DNA of 26,424 bases from assembly GCA_011523725.1 (NCBI GenBank), contig WTGD01000102.1, forward strand, positions 1 to 26,424. The letters run 5' to 3'. Each line of letters starts with the position of its first letter. The stretch's first letter is position 1. Positions 1-7,982 of the stretch are shown here, piece by piece. This DNA comes from Nitrospinota bacterium (GTDB lineage Bacteria; UBA8248). Both the position numbers and the translations under genes were made by a program. The notes below the pieces were generated by a model, which did not search any database, was not told the origin of the DNA, and worked only from the letters and a program-made list of their open reading frames with translations.

Positions 1-977
1 GGATAACGCGGATTCAGGATGCTGCCCTCGGGGGCCGATACCGTCACGGGCCGGAAGTTGCCCTCGTTGTTGGGGATTTGCGGACAGAACAGGCACTTGA
101 GCGAATAGGCCGAATAGGAATAGACGTAACTCAAGACGGCGTTCAGGCCGCGGTCGACCTGTGGGGATGAACCGGTGTAGTCCACGAGAATGCTGCTGCC
201 GCGAACCTTGACCTCCACGCGAATGACAAGCGGCTCATCGTAACCGTCGGTGGATACCTGAAAGCGGTATTCCCCGTCTTCCACTTTCTTGATGGCCTCG
301 CGCATGGCGTTTTCGGAACGCTGAAAAATCGTGGTGGCCGGCGCATCGAGGTCAGCGAGTTTGTATTCTTCGAGCATCTCGCCGATGCGCTGGGCGGCGA
401 GTCTTCCGGCGGACATATGGGAGATCATGTCTCCCTCGACCTGGTTCGGCACGCGCACGTTTTTTCTGATGATGCGCAGAATGTCCTCGTTGATTTTGCC
501 CCCCGACATGTACTTGCAAGGCGGGAGCTGCAGGCCTTCTTCGTAAATCTCGCGCACCTCGGGGGATCGCAGTTTTCCCCCCATGTCCGTCACCTGTGTG
601 GTGATGCCGATGAGAGCAACCAACTTCGATTTGTGGAACACCGGCGTGAGAGAGGTGAGATCCTGAAGGTGACCGGTTCCCATCCACGGGTCGTTCGTGA
701 GTATGAGATCGCCGGGTTCGAGCGTTTCCTGCGGGAAAATCTGGAGAAGTTTTTTGGCCGTAATCGGCAACGCGCCCACGAAGCTGGGCATGGTGGACCT
801 GGCTTGGGCGATGGATTGTCCGTTGGGGTTCAGTATGATGACGGCGAAATTTCTCGATTCGCGTATCGTGGTGGAAAAGGCGGTGCGGACGATCTCTGTA
901 GCCGCTTCCTCGGCGATCGCGATGAAGCGGTTCCAGAGGACTTCCAGGGTAATTGAGTCGATACCCTTGCGGGCCAT
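1..977 (-). CDS. hyuB: Hydantoinase B / oxoprolinase family subunit HyuB (N-terminal part, cut by window edge)
   Basis: About 325 codons are visible, starting MARKGIDSITLEVLWNRF and continuing without a stop to the left edge. Recognisable family segments follow: an IREsRNFAV-like stretch, then LTNDPWMGTGHL, then DMGGKLRSPEVREIYEEG. These are typical of the HyuB/5-oxoprolinase C-terminal-domain family, which with HyuA forms an ATP-dependent enzyme opening hydantoin, N-methylhydantoin or 5-oxoproline rings in the cytoplasm. The start is supported by an AGGAGAG ribosome-binding site about 8 bases upstream. The gene begins 13 bases after the hyuA stop, so the two are surely co-transcribed. Family membership is clear. 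The exact substrate (hydantoin, oxoproline, acetone-like carboxylation) is not determinable. The C-terminal part lies outside the window. Confidence 0.93.
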   Translation of the reverse strand, partial: MARKGIDSITLEVLWNRFIAIAEEAATEIVRTAFSTTIRESRNFAVIILNPNGQSIAQARSTMPSFVGALPITAKKLLQIFPQETLEPGDLILTNDPWMGTGHLQDLTSLTPVFHKSKLVALIGITTQVTDMGGKLRSPEVREIYEEGLQLPPCKYMSGGKINEDILRIIRKNVRVPNQVEGDMISHMSAGRLAAQRIGEMLEEYKLADLDAPATTIFQRSENAMREAIKKVEDGEYRFQVSTDGYDEPLVIRVEVKVRGSSILVDYTGSSPQVDRGLNAVLSYVYSYSAYSLKCLFCPQIPNNEGNFRPVTVSAPEGSILNPRY

Positions 978-990
978 ATCTGAATCTCTC

Positions 991-3090
991 CTAAAGTTCG
1001 ATGATAAGGTTCTGGAATTTATCGACCTGGAAGTTCGAGCGTGGCCCGATGACTGTCGTCGTCATTTTCTCTTCCACCAACGCCGGCCCCTTGAATTTCT
1101 GTCCTGGTTTCAACAGATAGCGGTCGAAGATATTTACTTTTCGGAAACCCTTGTTCTCCGGCATGAAGATGCGCCGGTTGCCCTTCGAGGCGTTTTTCAT
1201 GTCTTTTTCGAGCAGATTCGAGAAATCAAAGCTTACGTTGGGTTCTGGCCCCATACCGAAGATTCGCCAACCGAACACCTGAAGCGCCACTTCGTCGATA
1301 GCGCGTCCATGAGCCGAGGCGTAGTGTTCGCGATAGGTTTCGCTGATTTCTCCAAAATGGTTCCGCGTCAGTTTTCCGCTCGGGATGGGAATGGTGAGCG
1401 GGAAGCCCTGGCCCTCGAAACTGATGTCCGCCATGCGCTGAATACGGATTTCGCGTTCCCGCACGCCCGCGGCGGTGAGGACTTCGCGCAGCCGTTTTTC
1501 CCGTCGGTTGAGCGTGTCGTTGAGCTTGGTGAGGTTCACGTCTTCAAGCGGCATCACATGGCTGTCCACGGTGTCCACCTTGAAGGGAACGGTGTGGAGT
1601 CCCAGGCTGGAAGCCAAACCGGCAGCCGGCGGGCAGACGATGCGCTTGAGCCCCACCTTGCGTGCAAGCCGGAAGGCATGAACGGGACCCGCGCCGCCGG
1701 TGGCCATGAGGGTAAAGTTGCGAGGGTCTTTTCCGCGTTCTGAGAGCTTGATACGCGCGGCGGCGGCCATGGTTTCATTCACCAGTTCGTGAATGCCCCA
1801 AGCCGCCTGGATCTCTTCGATCTTCATCGGCTCGGCGATTTTGGTGCGTATGGCTTCGGATGCCGCCTCGGGGAAAACGGGCATCTCGCCGCCCAGGAAA
1901 TAATCTGGATTGATGTAGCCGAGAAGCAGGTTGGCGTCGGTCACCGTGGGCTCTTCGCCACCTAGCCCGTAGCAGGCGGGTCCGGGGGACGCCCCCTGGC
2001 TCTCGGGGCCGACCTTGAGCAACCCCAGGTCGTCGATTCGAGCAATGCTGCCGCCACCGGCGCCGACTTCGATGAGATCGATGCACGGCACTTGGATGGG
2101 CATTCCGCTGCCCTTGGTGAAACGTTTTACGCGCGCGATCTCGAATTGAACGGACAGGTGGGGTTCGCCGTTTTCGATGATGCAGGATTTGGCGGTGGTG
2201 CCGCCCATGTCGAAGGCGATGAGGTTTTCGAATCCGCCGAGTTTTCCGAAGTAGGCAGCGGAAAGCGCTCCCGCAGCGGGTCCTGACTCGAACATGCGTA
2301 TGGGACTGCGTCCGGCGGATTGCGCCGTGGCGATGCCGCCATTCGACAACATGATATAGAGCGAGACATTTTCGAGGTTGAGTTCCAGGTCTTCGAGATA
2401 TTTCGAGACGATCGGCTGAATGTAGGCGTTGGCCACCGTGGTGGACGTTCTCTCGTATTCTCTGATCTCCGGGCAGACCTGAGAGGAAAGGCTGAAACTC
2501 ACGTCAGGGAACGATTGCGCTATCGCTTCACCGACTTCGGTCTCATGGGCCGGGTTGGCGTAGGAGTGCAAGAGGCAAACCGCTATGGACGCCGCCCCTT
2601 TTTCCACGAGTTCCTGGATAGTTACCTTCACTTCCTGGGTGCTCAGGGGCTGGAGAATTTCTCCGGTCGCGGAAATCCGCTCGGTCAACTCACGGCGGAA
2701 AGGCCCGGAGACCAGAGGTTCCGGGAATTCGGGCACGATGTCGTAGATGTCATATCTGGATTCACGGCCCATCAAGAGGATGTCGGCGAATCCCTTCGTG
2801 GCGAGAAGACCCGTGGCCGCTCCTTTCTTTTCGATGATCGCGTTGGTGGCGAGGGTGGTTGCATGTATCGCCTGGCCGAGATCGCGGAACCTCAGACTTT
2901 CCTCATCGAGCAAGGTGCGCAAACCCGCGAGCGCACCGATAGAAGGGTCGTTCGGCGTTGTGAGATACTTGCCCACCGAGGTTTTTCCGTTCGATGGGTT
3001 ATAAATCGCGATGTCGGTGAACGTGCCACCGATATCAATCGCGGCGATGATTCGTTTTCTGGATGTGGAAGACGATGCGGATTTGGCCAT
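991..3090 (-). CDS. hyuA: Hydantoinase A / oxoprolinase family subunit HyuA
   Basis: This 699-residue protein has the usual length for the stand-alone HyuA subunit. The N-terminus carries DIGGTFTDIAIYN (about residues 19-31), the phosphate-binding loop of the ASKHA-fold Hydantoinase_A N-terminal domain. A second phosphate motif, FDMGGTTAKSCI, sits near residue 293, and a VGAGGGSIA stretch follows. HyuA hydrolyses ATP to activate the cyclic amide, with HyuB as partner. The first gene of a minus-strand operon, it lies 13 bases before hyuB. The ATG at 3090 has no good Shine-Dalgarno sequence, but the conserved N-terminus begins directly after it. A promoter-like element lies about 100 bases upstream. 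Substrate unknown: 5-oxoproline, hydantoins or related lactams are possible. Confidence 0.95.
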   Translation of the reverse strand: MAKSASSSTSRKRIIAAIDIGGTFTDIAIYNPSNGKTSVGKYLTTPNDPSIGALAGLRTLLDEESLRFRDLGQAIHATTLATNAIIEKKGAATGLLATKGFADILLMGRESRYDIYDIVPEFPEPLVSGPFRRELTERISATGEILQPLSTQEVKVTIQELVEKGAASIAVCLLHSYANPAHETEVGEAIAQSFPDVSFSLSSQVCPEIREYERTSTTVANAYIQPIVSKYLEDLELNLENVSLYIMLSNGGIATAQSAGRSPIRMFESGPAAGALSAAYFGKLGGFENLIAFDMGGTTAKSCIIENGEPHLSVQFEIARVKRFTKGSGMPIQVPCIDLIEVGAGGGSIARIDDLGLLKVGPESQGASPGPACYGLGGEEPTVTDANLLLGYINPDYFLGGEMPVFPEAASEAIRTKIAEPMKIEEIQAAWGIHELVNETMAAAARIKLSERGKDPRNFTLMATGGAGPVHAFRLARKVGLKRIVCPPAAGLASSLGLHTVPFKVDTVDSHVMPLEDVNLTKLNDTLNRREKRLREVLTAAGVREREIRIQRMADISFEGQGFPLTIPIPSGKLTRNHFGEISETYREHYASAHGRAIDEVALQVFGWRIFGMGPEPNVSFDFSNLLEKDMKNASKGNRRIFMPENKGFRKVNIFDRYLLKPGQKFKGPALVEEKMTTTVIGPRSNFQVDKFQNLIIEL

Positions 3091-3463
3091 TTCTAAGTTA
3101 TGGGGGAGCCTCTTGAGTGGGGATCAAAAGATTTGCGGCACCGTATAGTTAGGGTAATTCTGTGCAACTCAAATTCTATAAGCGAGACATAAGTATATGA
3201 AAACAGACGCTTTGTCAATTATCAGCAAGGGCAATTCCATGTAACATATTGAAATTTAATGAATTATATGATTTTGTGAGAGAATGGTCAATAATATAAA
3301 TTATGAAACATAATAAGCGATTAAGGTTAACTCATTGATATATTTATTGTTATTGAATGATAAGCTCTCGTTTCACTTTGATCGGCGAATCTTGATAGGT
3401 GAGAAATGTTGCATCACCGGGTAAATTATCGTTGTTTGCATATATCAGCCGAATATTCATACG
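3091..3463. other. AT-rich divergent intergenic region
   Basis: This 373-base spacer separates divergent hyuA (minus) from the nucleoside hydrolase gene (plus). It is much richer in A and T than the surrounding genes, especially 3180-3360. Apart from the hyuA promoter candidate I see no convincing gene. No clear -35/-10 pair for the plus-strand operon could be picked out. Confidence 0.6.
3192..3218 (-). promoter_or_regulatory. Candidate sigma70-type promoter for hyuAB
   Basis: On the minus strand a perfect TTGACA (3218-3213) is followed after 15 bases by TATACT (3197-3192). The start site would be near 3184, giving a leader of about 95 bases before hyuA. The 15-bp spacer is shorter than the usual 16-18, which lowers confidence. 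Confidence 0.5.
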
Positions 3464-4519
3464 GTGAGGGGCGTGTTTTCGCTTACGAGAATGAGGTCAG
3501 GTGTGGTGGCGGGTAAGAAAAGCGAACCTTCGGTTCGGTACGCTCTGATAGATTGCGACCCGGGGGTGGATGACGCGCTGGCTCTGGCGATGGGCTTCGC
3601 ATCGCCTTTTTTCCGGTACGCCGCCGTGACGACTGTGCACGGCAACGTTTCCGCGCGCCTGGCCTACCGGAACGCGAGGAGGCTCGTCTCATTCCTGCGT
3701 GGTCATCTCGAATCTTCCATTCCGGATGTTCCCGTTTATCCGGGAGCCTCTCTGGCCCTGGACGGAAGCCGCCTGAACCGGAGTGAGTCCCGAATGATTC
3801 ACGGCCCTGAAGGCATGGGAGCGATGTTCGACAAGAAAAGGCGTTTGCCCCGCCTGGGCAGGGGAAGTTCGAAACCGGCGTGGGAGGTGCTCGTCGGACA
3901 AGCCCTGAAGAGAGGCTCTCAGTTGACGATCATCACGCTGGGGCCGCTTACGAATCTGGCCTTGGCGCTTCGGCATGCGCCCGGGGTCTTCTCCCGCGTA
4001 AAGCGGATTGTGGTTATGGGAGGAGCCGCGCGGATGCCCGGGAACGTGACCCCTGCGGCCGAGTTCAACATCTATTGCGATCCCCTGGCGGCGAAGGAGG
4101 TGTTCTCATCGGGCCTGCCCATCACGATGGTGGGTCTGGACGTGACGAGGCGCGCGCTCTTGAGCGTCGATGAATTCAAAGGCGGCGGAGCGTTCCGCGC
4201 GGCGTTCCGGGATCTCATCAGGGTTTATGCGCGGTTCGCGAAAAAACGGAGGGGAGCCGAGAACATCACCTTGCACGATCCACTGGCCCTCGCCGTCGCG
4301 ATGAAGCCGGATTTGGTGAAAACCGCCTCCTGCCGCGTGGACGTGGACGCGAGCCAAGGCATTGCGCGTGGAATGACGGTGGTGGATTTGCGGGAAAACA
4401 AGGAGTCGCGGGTAAAGAATCCGGTCGACGTAGCACTGGACCTGGACGTGAAGGGTTTTCTGGCGTTTTTTATCTCGCATCTGCGCAAATACCGCGGTTG
4501 GGATGTCGGTGAAGAATAA
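3464..4519 (+). CDS. Inosine-uridine preferring nucleoside hydrolase family (ribonucleoside hydrolase)
   Basis: The protein cleaves the N-glycosidic bond of nucleosides, releasing ribose and a base. The calcium-binding signature IDCDPGVDDALAL (about residues 29-41) is present. Later family motifs are GPLTNLALAL, an EFNIYCDP segment with the substrate-binding Asn, and a C-terminal HDPLALA with His-Asp. The family loop HGPEGMG replaces the more common HGxDGLG. The start is uncertain: GTG at 3464 has no ribosome-binding site, ATG 3491 has a weak one, and GTG 3503 follows a GAGG at good spacing. All give the complete catalytic domain. The 3' end overlaps the ribokinase gene by 17 bases, so the pair is translationally coupled and fits nucleoside salvage to ribose 5-phosphate. 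Base specificity is unknown. Confidence 0.9.
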   Translation: MRGVFSLTRMRSGVVAGKKSEPSVRYALIDCDPGVDDALALAMGFASPFFRYAAVTTVHGNVSARLAYRNARRLVSFLRGHLESSIPDVPVYPGASLALDGSRLNRSESRMIHGPEGMGAMFDKKRRLPRLGRGSSKPAWEVLVGQALKRGSQLTIITLGPLTNLALALRHAPGVFSRVKRIVVMGGAARMPGNVTPAAEFNIYCDPLAAKEVFSSGLPITMVGLDVTRRALLSVDEFKGGGAFRAAFRDLIRVYARFAKKRRGAENITLHDPLALAVAMKPDLVKTASCRVDVDASQGIARGMTVVDLRENKESRVKNPVDVALDLDVKGFLAFFISHLRKYRGWDVGEE

Positions 4520-5471
4520 GAAAGGCGCCGTTTTGGTGCTGGGAAGTTCGAACATCGACATCGTCGTTCGCGTGGACAGACTCCCCTCCGCCGGCGAGAC
4601 CGTCATGGGGAATGAGAAGCGTGAGTACTGGGGCGGCAAGGGGGCGAATCAGGCCCTGGCGGCCGTCCGCGCCGGGGCGGAGGTTCGTTTCGTCACGATG
4701 CTCGGCAACGACGCGGGTGGGGACGCCTATGGCCGCTATCTGGGGGAGAGCGGAATATCGCCCGGTGGAATACTGCGCTCTAAGGCGAGCACGGGAGTTG
4801 CGCTGATCGTGGTGGACGAGAAAGGCGAGAACCAAATTGCCGTGGCCCCCGGTGCGAACGCGCTCCTCACGCCCGGGCGAATGAGAAGAAAACCCGGGCT
4901 TCTCGATTACGGAAACGTCGTTCTGGCGCAGCTTGAGATTCCGGTTCCATCGGTCATGGCTGCGTTCCGAAAGGGAAGAAAGCGCGGCGCCTGCAACGTC
5001 CTGAACCCGGCTCCGGCGACGGGGGAATTGCCCGATGAATTGCTCCGCCTGACCGACGTGCTGGCCCCCAACGAAACCGAAGCGGCGCATCTGGCCGGAC
5101 TCGGGAAAACACCCGGAACCGATGCGGAGTTTTTTCGCGCAGCGGGCGCATTAAGGGATTTGGGGTCTTCACGGGTCGTCATTACCGCGGGCGAAAAAGG
5201 GGCATTTCTCCTGGATGGGGAAGGAGCCTCTTGGATGATGCCTCCTCCCAAAGTCGAGACGGTGGATACGACAGGCGCGGGCGATTCGTTTTGCGGCGCG
5301 CTGGCGGCGGAACTGGCCGAGGGTGCGGCGTTTGCAGAAGCGGTGCGCTTCGCCGTCAGCGCCGGCTCGTGTTCGGTGCGGAAACGCGGCGCGCAAGGGG
5401 GTCTGCCTTCGCGCAGGCAAATACGGCAAAATCTGCGCCAGGTGCGCCAAAAACCGATTCGGGTTGGTTGA
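4503..5471 (+). CDS. rbsK: Ribokinase (PfkB family)
   Basis: This 322-residue PfkB-fold sugar kinase phosphorylates ribose at O5 in the cytoplasm. The N-terminal beta-strand VLVLGSSNIDIV is followed by the substrate motif GGKGANQA (residues 44-51), typical of ribokinases. PfkB signature 2, DTTGAGDSF (about 255-263), contains the catalytic Asp near 261. A segment LNPAPATGELP and APNETEA match ribokinase rather than fructokinase patterns. It starts inside the 3' end of the nucleoside hydrolase gene, so the released ribose is probably its substrate. The ATG at 4503 has only a poor Shine-Dalgarno sequence, consistent with coupling; GTG 4509 is an alternative. Other pentose or nucleoside kinases of the same family remain possible. 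Confidence 0.9.
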   Translation: MSVKNKKGAVLVLGSSNIDIVVRVDRLPSAGETVMGNEKREYWGGKGANQALAAVRAGAEVRFVTMLGNDAGGDAYGRYLGESGISPGGILRSKASTGVALIVVDEKGENQIAVAPGANALLTPGRMRRKPGLLDYGNVVLAQLEIPVPSVMAAFRKGRKRGACNVLNPAPATGELPDELLRLTDVLAPNETEAAHLAGLGKTPGTDAEFFRAAGALRDLGSSRVVITAGEKGAFLLDGEGASWMMPPPKVETVDTTGAGDSFCGALAAELAEGAAFAEAVRFAVSAGSCSVRKRGAQGGLPSRRQIRQNLRQVRQKPIRVG

Positions 5472-5577
5472 CTTAGAACCGTAACCCGCATAGGGTGAAG
5501 CGGATGGGCGCTTGATGAGGCGCAATTTCGCGCTCCGTCTCAACAAACATCTTATGTCGCCGATAGGAGAGACGCTC

Positions 5578-6627
5578 ATGCCAATGGATTGGGATGAGTT
5601 CAAATCAAGAAGACAGGGTGGCGGCAGCGGAGGAGGAGGTGGCGGCGGCGGTATTCCGCCACAGATCAAGCTGCCGCAGTTCCGTCTGCCGAATTTCAAA
5701 CTTCCCTCCGCGGCCATTTTCGTGGTGGCGGCCCTGATCTGGCTGGCTTCGGGCATTTTCAGCGTGGGGCCGGACGAGCAGGGGATCGTTCTCAGGTTCG
5801 GGCGCATCGAGCGGGTGGTATCCTCGGGCCTGAACTACCATTTTCCCTTCCCGATAGAGACTGCCTACACGCCGAAGGTGACGGAAGTGAAGCGCGTGGA
5901 AATCGGCTTCCGCACCATCGACCCCGGTCCTCCCGCCAGATATTCGGACAAGCCCCATGAATCGAGGATGCTGACCGGGGATGAGAACATGGTGGACGTC
6001 GACATGATCGTCCAGTATCTCATCGTGGAGGCGGACAAGTATCTCTTCAAGGTACGCAATCCCAGGGAGACCGTGGTGCATGCGGCGGAAGCCGCCATCC
6101 GGCAGGTGGTGGGCAGCAAGCCCATCGACGAGGCGCTCACCACCGGAAAGGGCGCGATTCAGCAAGAAACGCTCGTGGAGCTTCAAAAGATACTGGATCG
6201 CTACGAAACCGGACTGCGCGTGGTGGCGGTGCAGCTTCAGGACGTGACGCCGCCCAAAGAAGTCATCGACGCCTTCAAAGACGTGGCCAGCGCCCGTGAG
6301 GACAGAAACCGCCTCGTGAACGAGGCGCAGGGCTACCAGAACCAGGTGATACCGGAGACGCGGGGCAAGGTGGCCGCCATCATCAGGAAATCGGAAGCCT
6401 ACCGCGAGACTAAAATCCGCCACGCGCGAGGCGATGCAAATCGCTTCCTGGCGACGCTCAAGGAATACAAGAAAGCGCCGGCCATTACGCGCGAGCGGCT
6501 CTACCTCGAAATGATGAAAGAGGTGATGCCGACGGTGGACAAGGTGATTCTCGATCAGGGCCAATCCGGCGTGTTGCCCATACTCCCGCTACGGGGCAAC
6601 GGAATCGAAGGGGTAACGAAACGATGA
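5578..6627 (+). CDS. hflK: HflK, SPFH/band-7 membrane protein (FtsH protease modulator subunit)
   Basis: From ATG 5578 this encodes 349 residues. An AGGAGAG ribosome-binding site lies 7 bases upstream, so I prefer it over upstream in-frame ATGs. The N-terminus MPMDWDEFKSRR is followed by a glycine-rich stretch (14-25) and one membrane segment (about 44-62). After it come the SPFH/band-7 domain (SVGPDEQGIVLRFGR onward) and a charged coiled-coil region (about 240-310). HflK forms with HflC a large membrane complex that binds and regulates the AAA protease FtsH; ftsH is not in this window. The stop overlaps the hflC start by four bases (ATGA). It is shorter than the roughly 420-residue enterobacterial protein, lacking much of its C-terminal tail. 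Confidence 0.95.
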   Translation: MPMDWDEFKSRRQGGGSGGGGGGGGIPPQIKLPQFRLPNFKLPSAAIFVVAALIWLASGIFSVGPDEQGIVLRFGRIERVVSSGLNYHFPFPIETAYTPKVTEVKRVEIGFRTIDPGPPARYSDKPHESRMLTGDENMVDVDMIVQYLIVEADKYLFKVRNPRETVVHAAEAAIRQVVGSKPIDEALTTGKGAIQQETLVELQKILDRYETGLRVVAVQLQDVTPPKEVIDAFKDVASAREDRNRLVNEAQGYQNQVIPETRGKVAAIIRKSEAYRETKIRHARGDANRFLATLKEYKKAPAITRERLYLEMMKEVMPTVDKVILDQGQSGVLPILPLRGNGIEGVTKR

Positions 6628-7535
6628 GCGCCGAGGGAGCAGAAACCAGAAAATTGCCCAAAAAGACAATCGCCTTGTTCGTTTTGATCCTCATCATCGT
6701 ATTCGGCGTCAATTCGCTTTTGTTCACGATTCGTGAAGACAGGCAGGTGGTCGTCACCCGGTTCGGCAAGCCCGTGCGCGTCTTGCGGGACGCGGGTCTT
6801 CACTACCGGCTGCCGTTCGTGGAACAGCTCACGTTCTTCGACCGTCGCCTGCTCGAGTACGACTCCAACCCGACGGAGATCATCACGCAGGATAAGAAAT
6901 CTCTCGTGGTGGACAACTTCTCGCGCTGGCGCATCGTCGACCCGCTGCAGTTTCTGCGCACCGTGCGTAACGAAACGGGAGCGCAGGCCCGCCTCGACGA
7001 CATCATCTACAGTGAACTGCGCCTGGAACTCGGGCGCAAGGACCTGATCGACATCGTGGCGAAAGAACGCGCGCAGTTGATGGCCAAGGTTACGAAAGAG
7101 AGCGACAAGAAAGCGCGCGCCTACGGCATTCAGATTGTGGACGTACGCTTGAAGCGCGCCGATTTGCCCGCCGAGAACCTGAAGGCGATTTACGGGCGCA
7201 TGCGGGCCGAGCGGCAGAGAATCGCCCGCCAGTACCGCTCGGAGGGTAAAGAGCAGGCCGAAAAGATACGGGCGGAAACCAACCGCGAGCGCGACGTGCT
7301 CCTCGCGGAGGCTTACGAGAAAGAACAGACCATCAAGGGTGAGGGCGACGCCAAGAGCATCGACATCAACGCCAAGGCGTTCGGGCAGGATGAGGAATTC
7401 TACGCCTTCCTGAAGAGCCTGGAGGTATATGAGGGCTCGCTCAAGGACAAGACGACCCTCGTGCTGCCCGCAAGCAGTGATTTCCTCCGCTTCCTGCAAG
7501 GTTCCGTGAACAAAGACGCGAAAAAATCCGAGTAA
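6624..7535 (+). CDS. hflC: HflC, SPFH/band-7 membrane protein (FtsH protease modulator subunit)
   Basis: This 303-residue partner of HflK has a short cytoplasmic N-terminus, one membrane segment (about residues 16-36), and the band-7 domain beginning VVVTRFGKPVRVLRDAGLHY. The motif VDVRLKRADLP and the following Arg/Glu-rich helix (RMRAERQRIARQYRSEGKE) are hallmarks of HflC. The ATGA overlap with hflK indicates coupled, balanced synthesis of the two subunits. The C-terminal part ends SDFLRFLQGS, as in other HflC proteins. A strong terminator follows directly. Confidence 0.96.
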   Translation: MSAEGAETRKLPKKTIALFVLILIIVFGVNSLLFTIREDRQVVVTRFGKPVRVLRDAGLHYRLPFVEQLTFFDRRLLEYDSNPTEIITQDKKSLVVDNFSRWRIVDPLQFLRTVRNETGAQARLDDIIYSELRLELGRKDLIDIVAKERAQLMAKVTKESDKKARAYGIQIVDVRLKRADLPAENLKAIYGRMRAERQRIARQYRSEGKEQAEKIRAETNRERDVLLAEAYEKEQTIKGEGDAKSIDINAKAFGQDEEFYAFLKSLEVYEGSLKDKTTLVLPASSDFLRFLQGSVNKDAKKSE

Positions 7536-7552
7536 TTACGCTTCCGAACAAG

Positions 7553-7581
7553 AAAACCCCCTCCCGGTGAGGGGGTTTTTT
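7553..7581 (+). terminator. Intrinsic terminator after hflKC
   Basis: A perfect 11-bp inverted repeat (AAAACCCCCTC at 7553-7563, GAGGGGGTTTT at 7569-7579) has a 5-base loop and runs into a T tract ending at 7581. The A-tract on the other side could also serve minus-strand transcription arriving from the candidate RNA. Confidence 0.93.
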
Positions 7582-7647
7582 ATCCTGAACGGCGCATGAA
7601 AGCGTCCGGCGCAGGGTTTCTCATATCTCACAGTTTTTCATATTTAT

Positions 7648-7666
7648 GGGGCCCCGTGGGGGCCCC
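7648..7666 (-). terminator. Very stable GC hairpin at the end of the candidate RNA
   Basis: GGGGCCCC is repeated as a perfect 8-bp stem with a 3-base loop. On the minus strand it directly follows the closing stem of the candidate RNA. Only an AT-rich tract, not a pure U run, follows, so it may be a weak terminator or a 3'-end-protecting hairpin. Confidence 0.4.
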
Positions 7667-7667
7667 T

Positions 7668-7850
7668 GGGTAGGATGGGGGCATCCTCTGGAAGGAAAGG
7701 GCAGGCGATGCCCGGAGGGAGATCACTCTTCCGCCAATCATCACGCTAAACGTCGACGACTTGCCTGCAATAATTACTTTTCCAGCGAAGATGAGGGGCG
7801 GATGCGCCTACCTGAACTCGTGCTGAAGTGACTTTTCCTGCTACCCTTCC
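7668..7850 (-). ncRNA. Candidate structured small RNA, about 183 nt (family not identified)
   Basis: On the minus strand, transcription from the promoter at 7884-7856 would begin near 7850. The 5' end GGGTAG (7846-7841) pairs with CTACCC (7673-7668), closing a rod-like molecule. Inside, CATC...CTGG (about 7793-7782) pairs with CCAG...GATG (about 7691-7682). GCAGGC (7769-7764) pairs with GCCTGC (7707-7702), and smaller hairpins are GGCG/CGCC and GGAAGAG/CTCCCTCC. Paired ends, roughly 180 nt and a dedicated promoter resemble 6S RNA in general shape, but I see no sequence match that proves it. The segment could instead be an unrelated RNA or chance pairing in GC-rich DNA. Confidence 0.4.
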
Positions 7851-7855
7851 CCGTT

Positions 7856-7884
7856 AATGTAGGTCTATTTTTATCGGTTGTCAA
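7856..7884 (-). promoter_or_regulatory. Sigma70-type promoter driving the candidate small RNA
   Basis: On the minus strand a perfect TTGACA (7884-7879) is followed after exactly 17 bases by TACATT (7861-7856). The predicted start is 6-8 bases further, at the run of G residues that begins the candidate RNA. No protein gene lies downstream in this direction. Confidence 0.6.
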
Positions 7885-7951
7885 GAAATTTGATACAAAA
7901 TGTAGTGTATCTTTTTATTGTTGCACAATATATTGGGTCAAAAGGGCGATT

Positions 7952-7982
7952 TTACCCACAGGTTATCCAGATGGGGATAACC
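7952..7982. promoter_or_regulatory. DnaA-box-like cluster / inverted repeat
   Basis: Three sequences each differ from the DnaA consensus TTATCCACA at one base: TTACCCACA (7952-7960), TTATCCAGA (7963-7971) and, on the minus strand, TTATCCCCA (7980-7972). Together they contain the dyad GGTTATCC-N6-GGATAACC (7961-7982). A weaker copy lies at 8042-8050 on the minus strand. The adjoining 7855-7940 stretch is AT-rich. It could be a DnaA-binding cluster or an operator for the nearby RNA promoter. Confidence 0.35.

Noticed and set aside
697..1743. A 348-codon plus-strand open frame opposite hyuB and hyuA
   Set aside because: It lies across two well recognised minus-strand genes and the junction between them, and resembles no protein; a shadow frame of GC-rich coding DNA.
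2320..3096. A 258-codon plus-strand open frame
   Set aside because: Antisense to the conserved N-terminal half of hyuA, with no family features.
7646..7831. A 61-codon plus-strand frame starting MGPRGGPW
   Set aside because: No ribosome-binding site, low-complexity start caused by the GGGGCCCC hairpin, and overlap with the better-supported structured RNA on the other strand.
7668..7850. Identification of the structured region as tmRNA, RNase P RNA or SRP RNA
   Set aside because: No peptide-tag reading frame ending in LAA, no RNase P core GAGGAAAGTC context, and no SRP GGAAGCAGC-type loop could be found on either strand.
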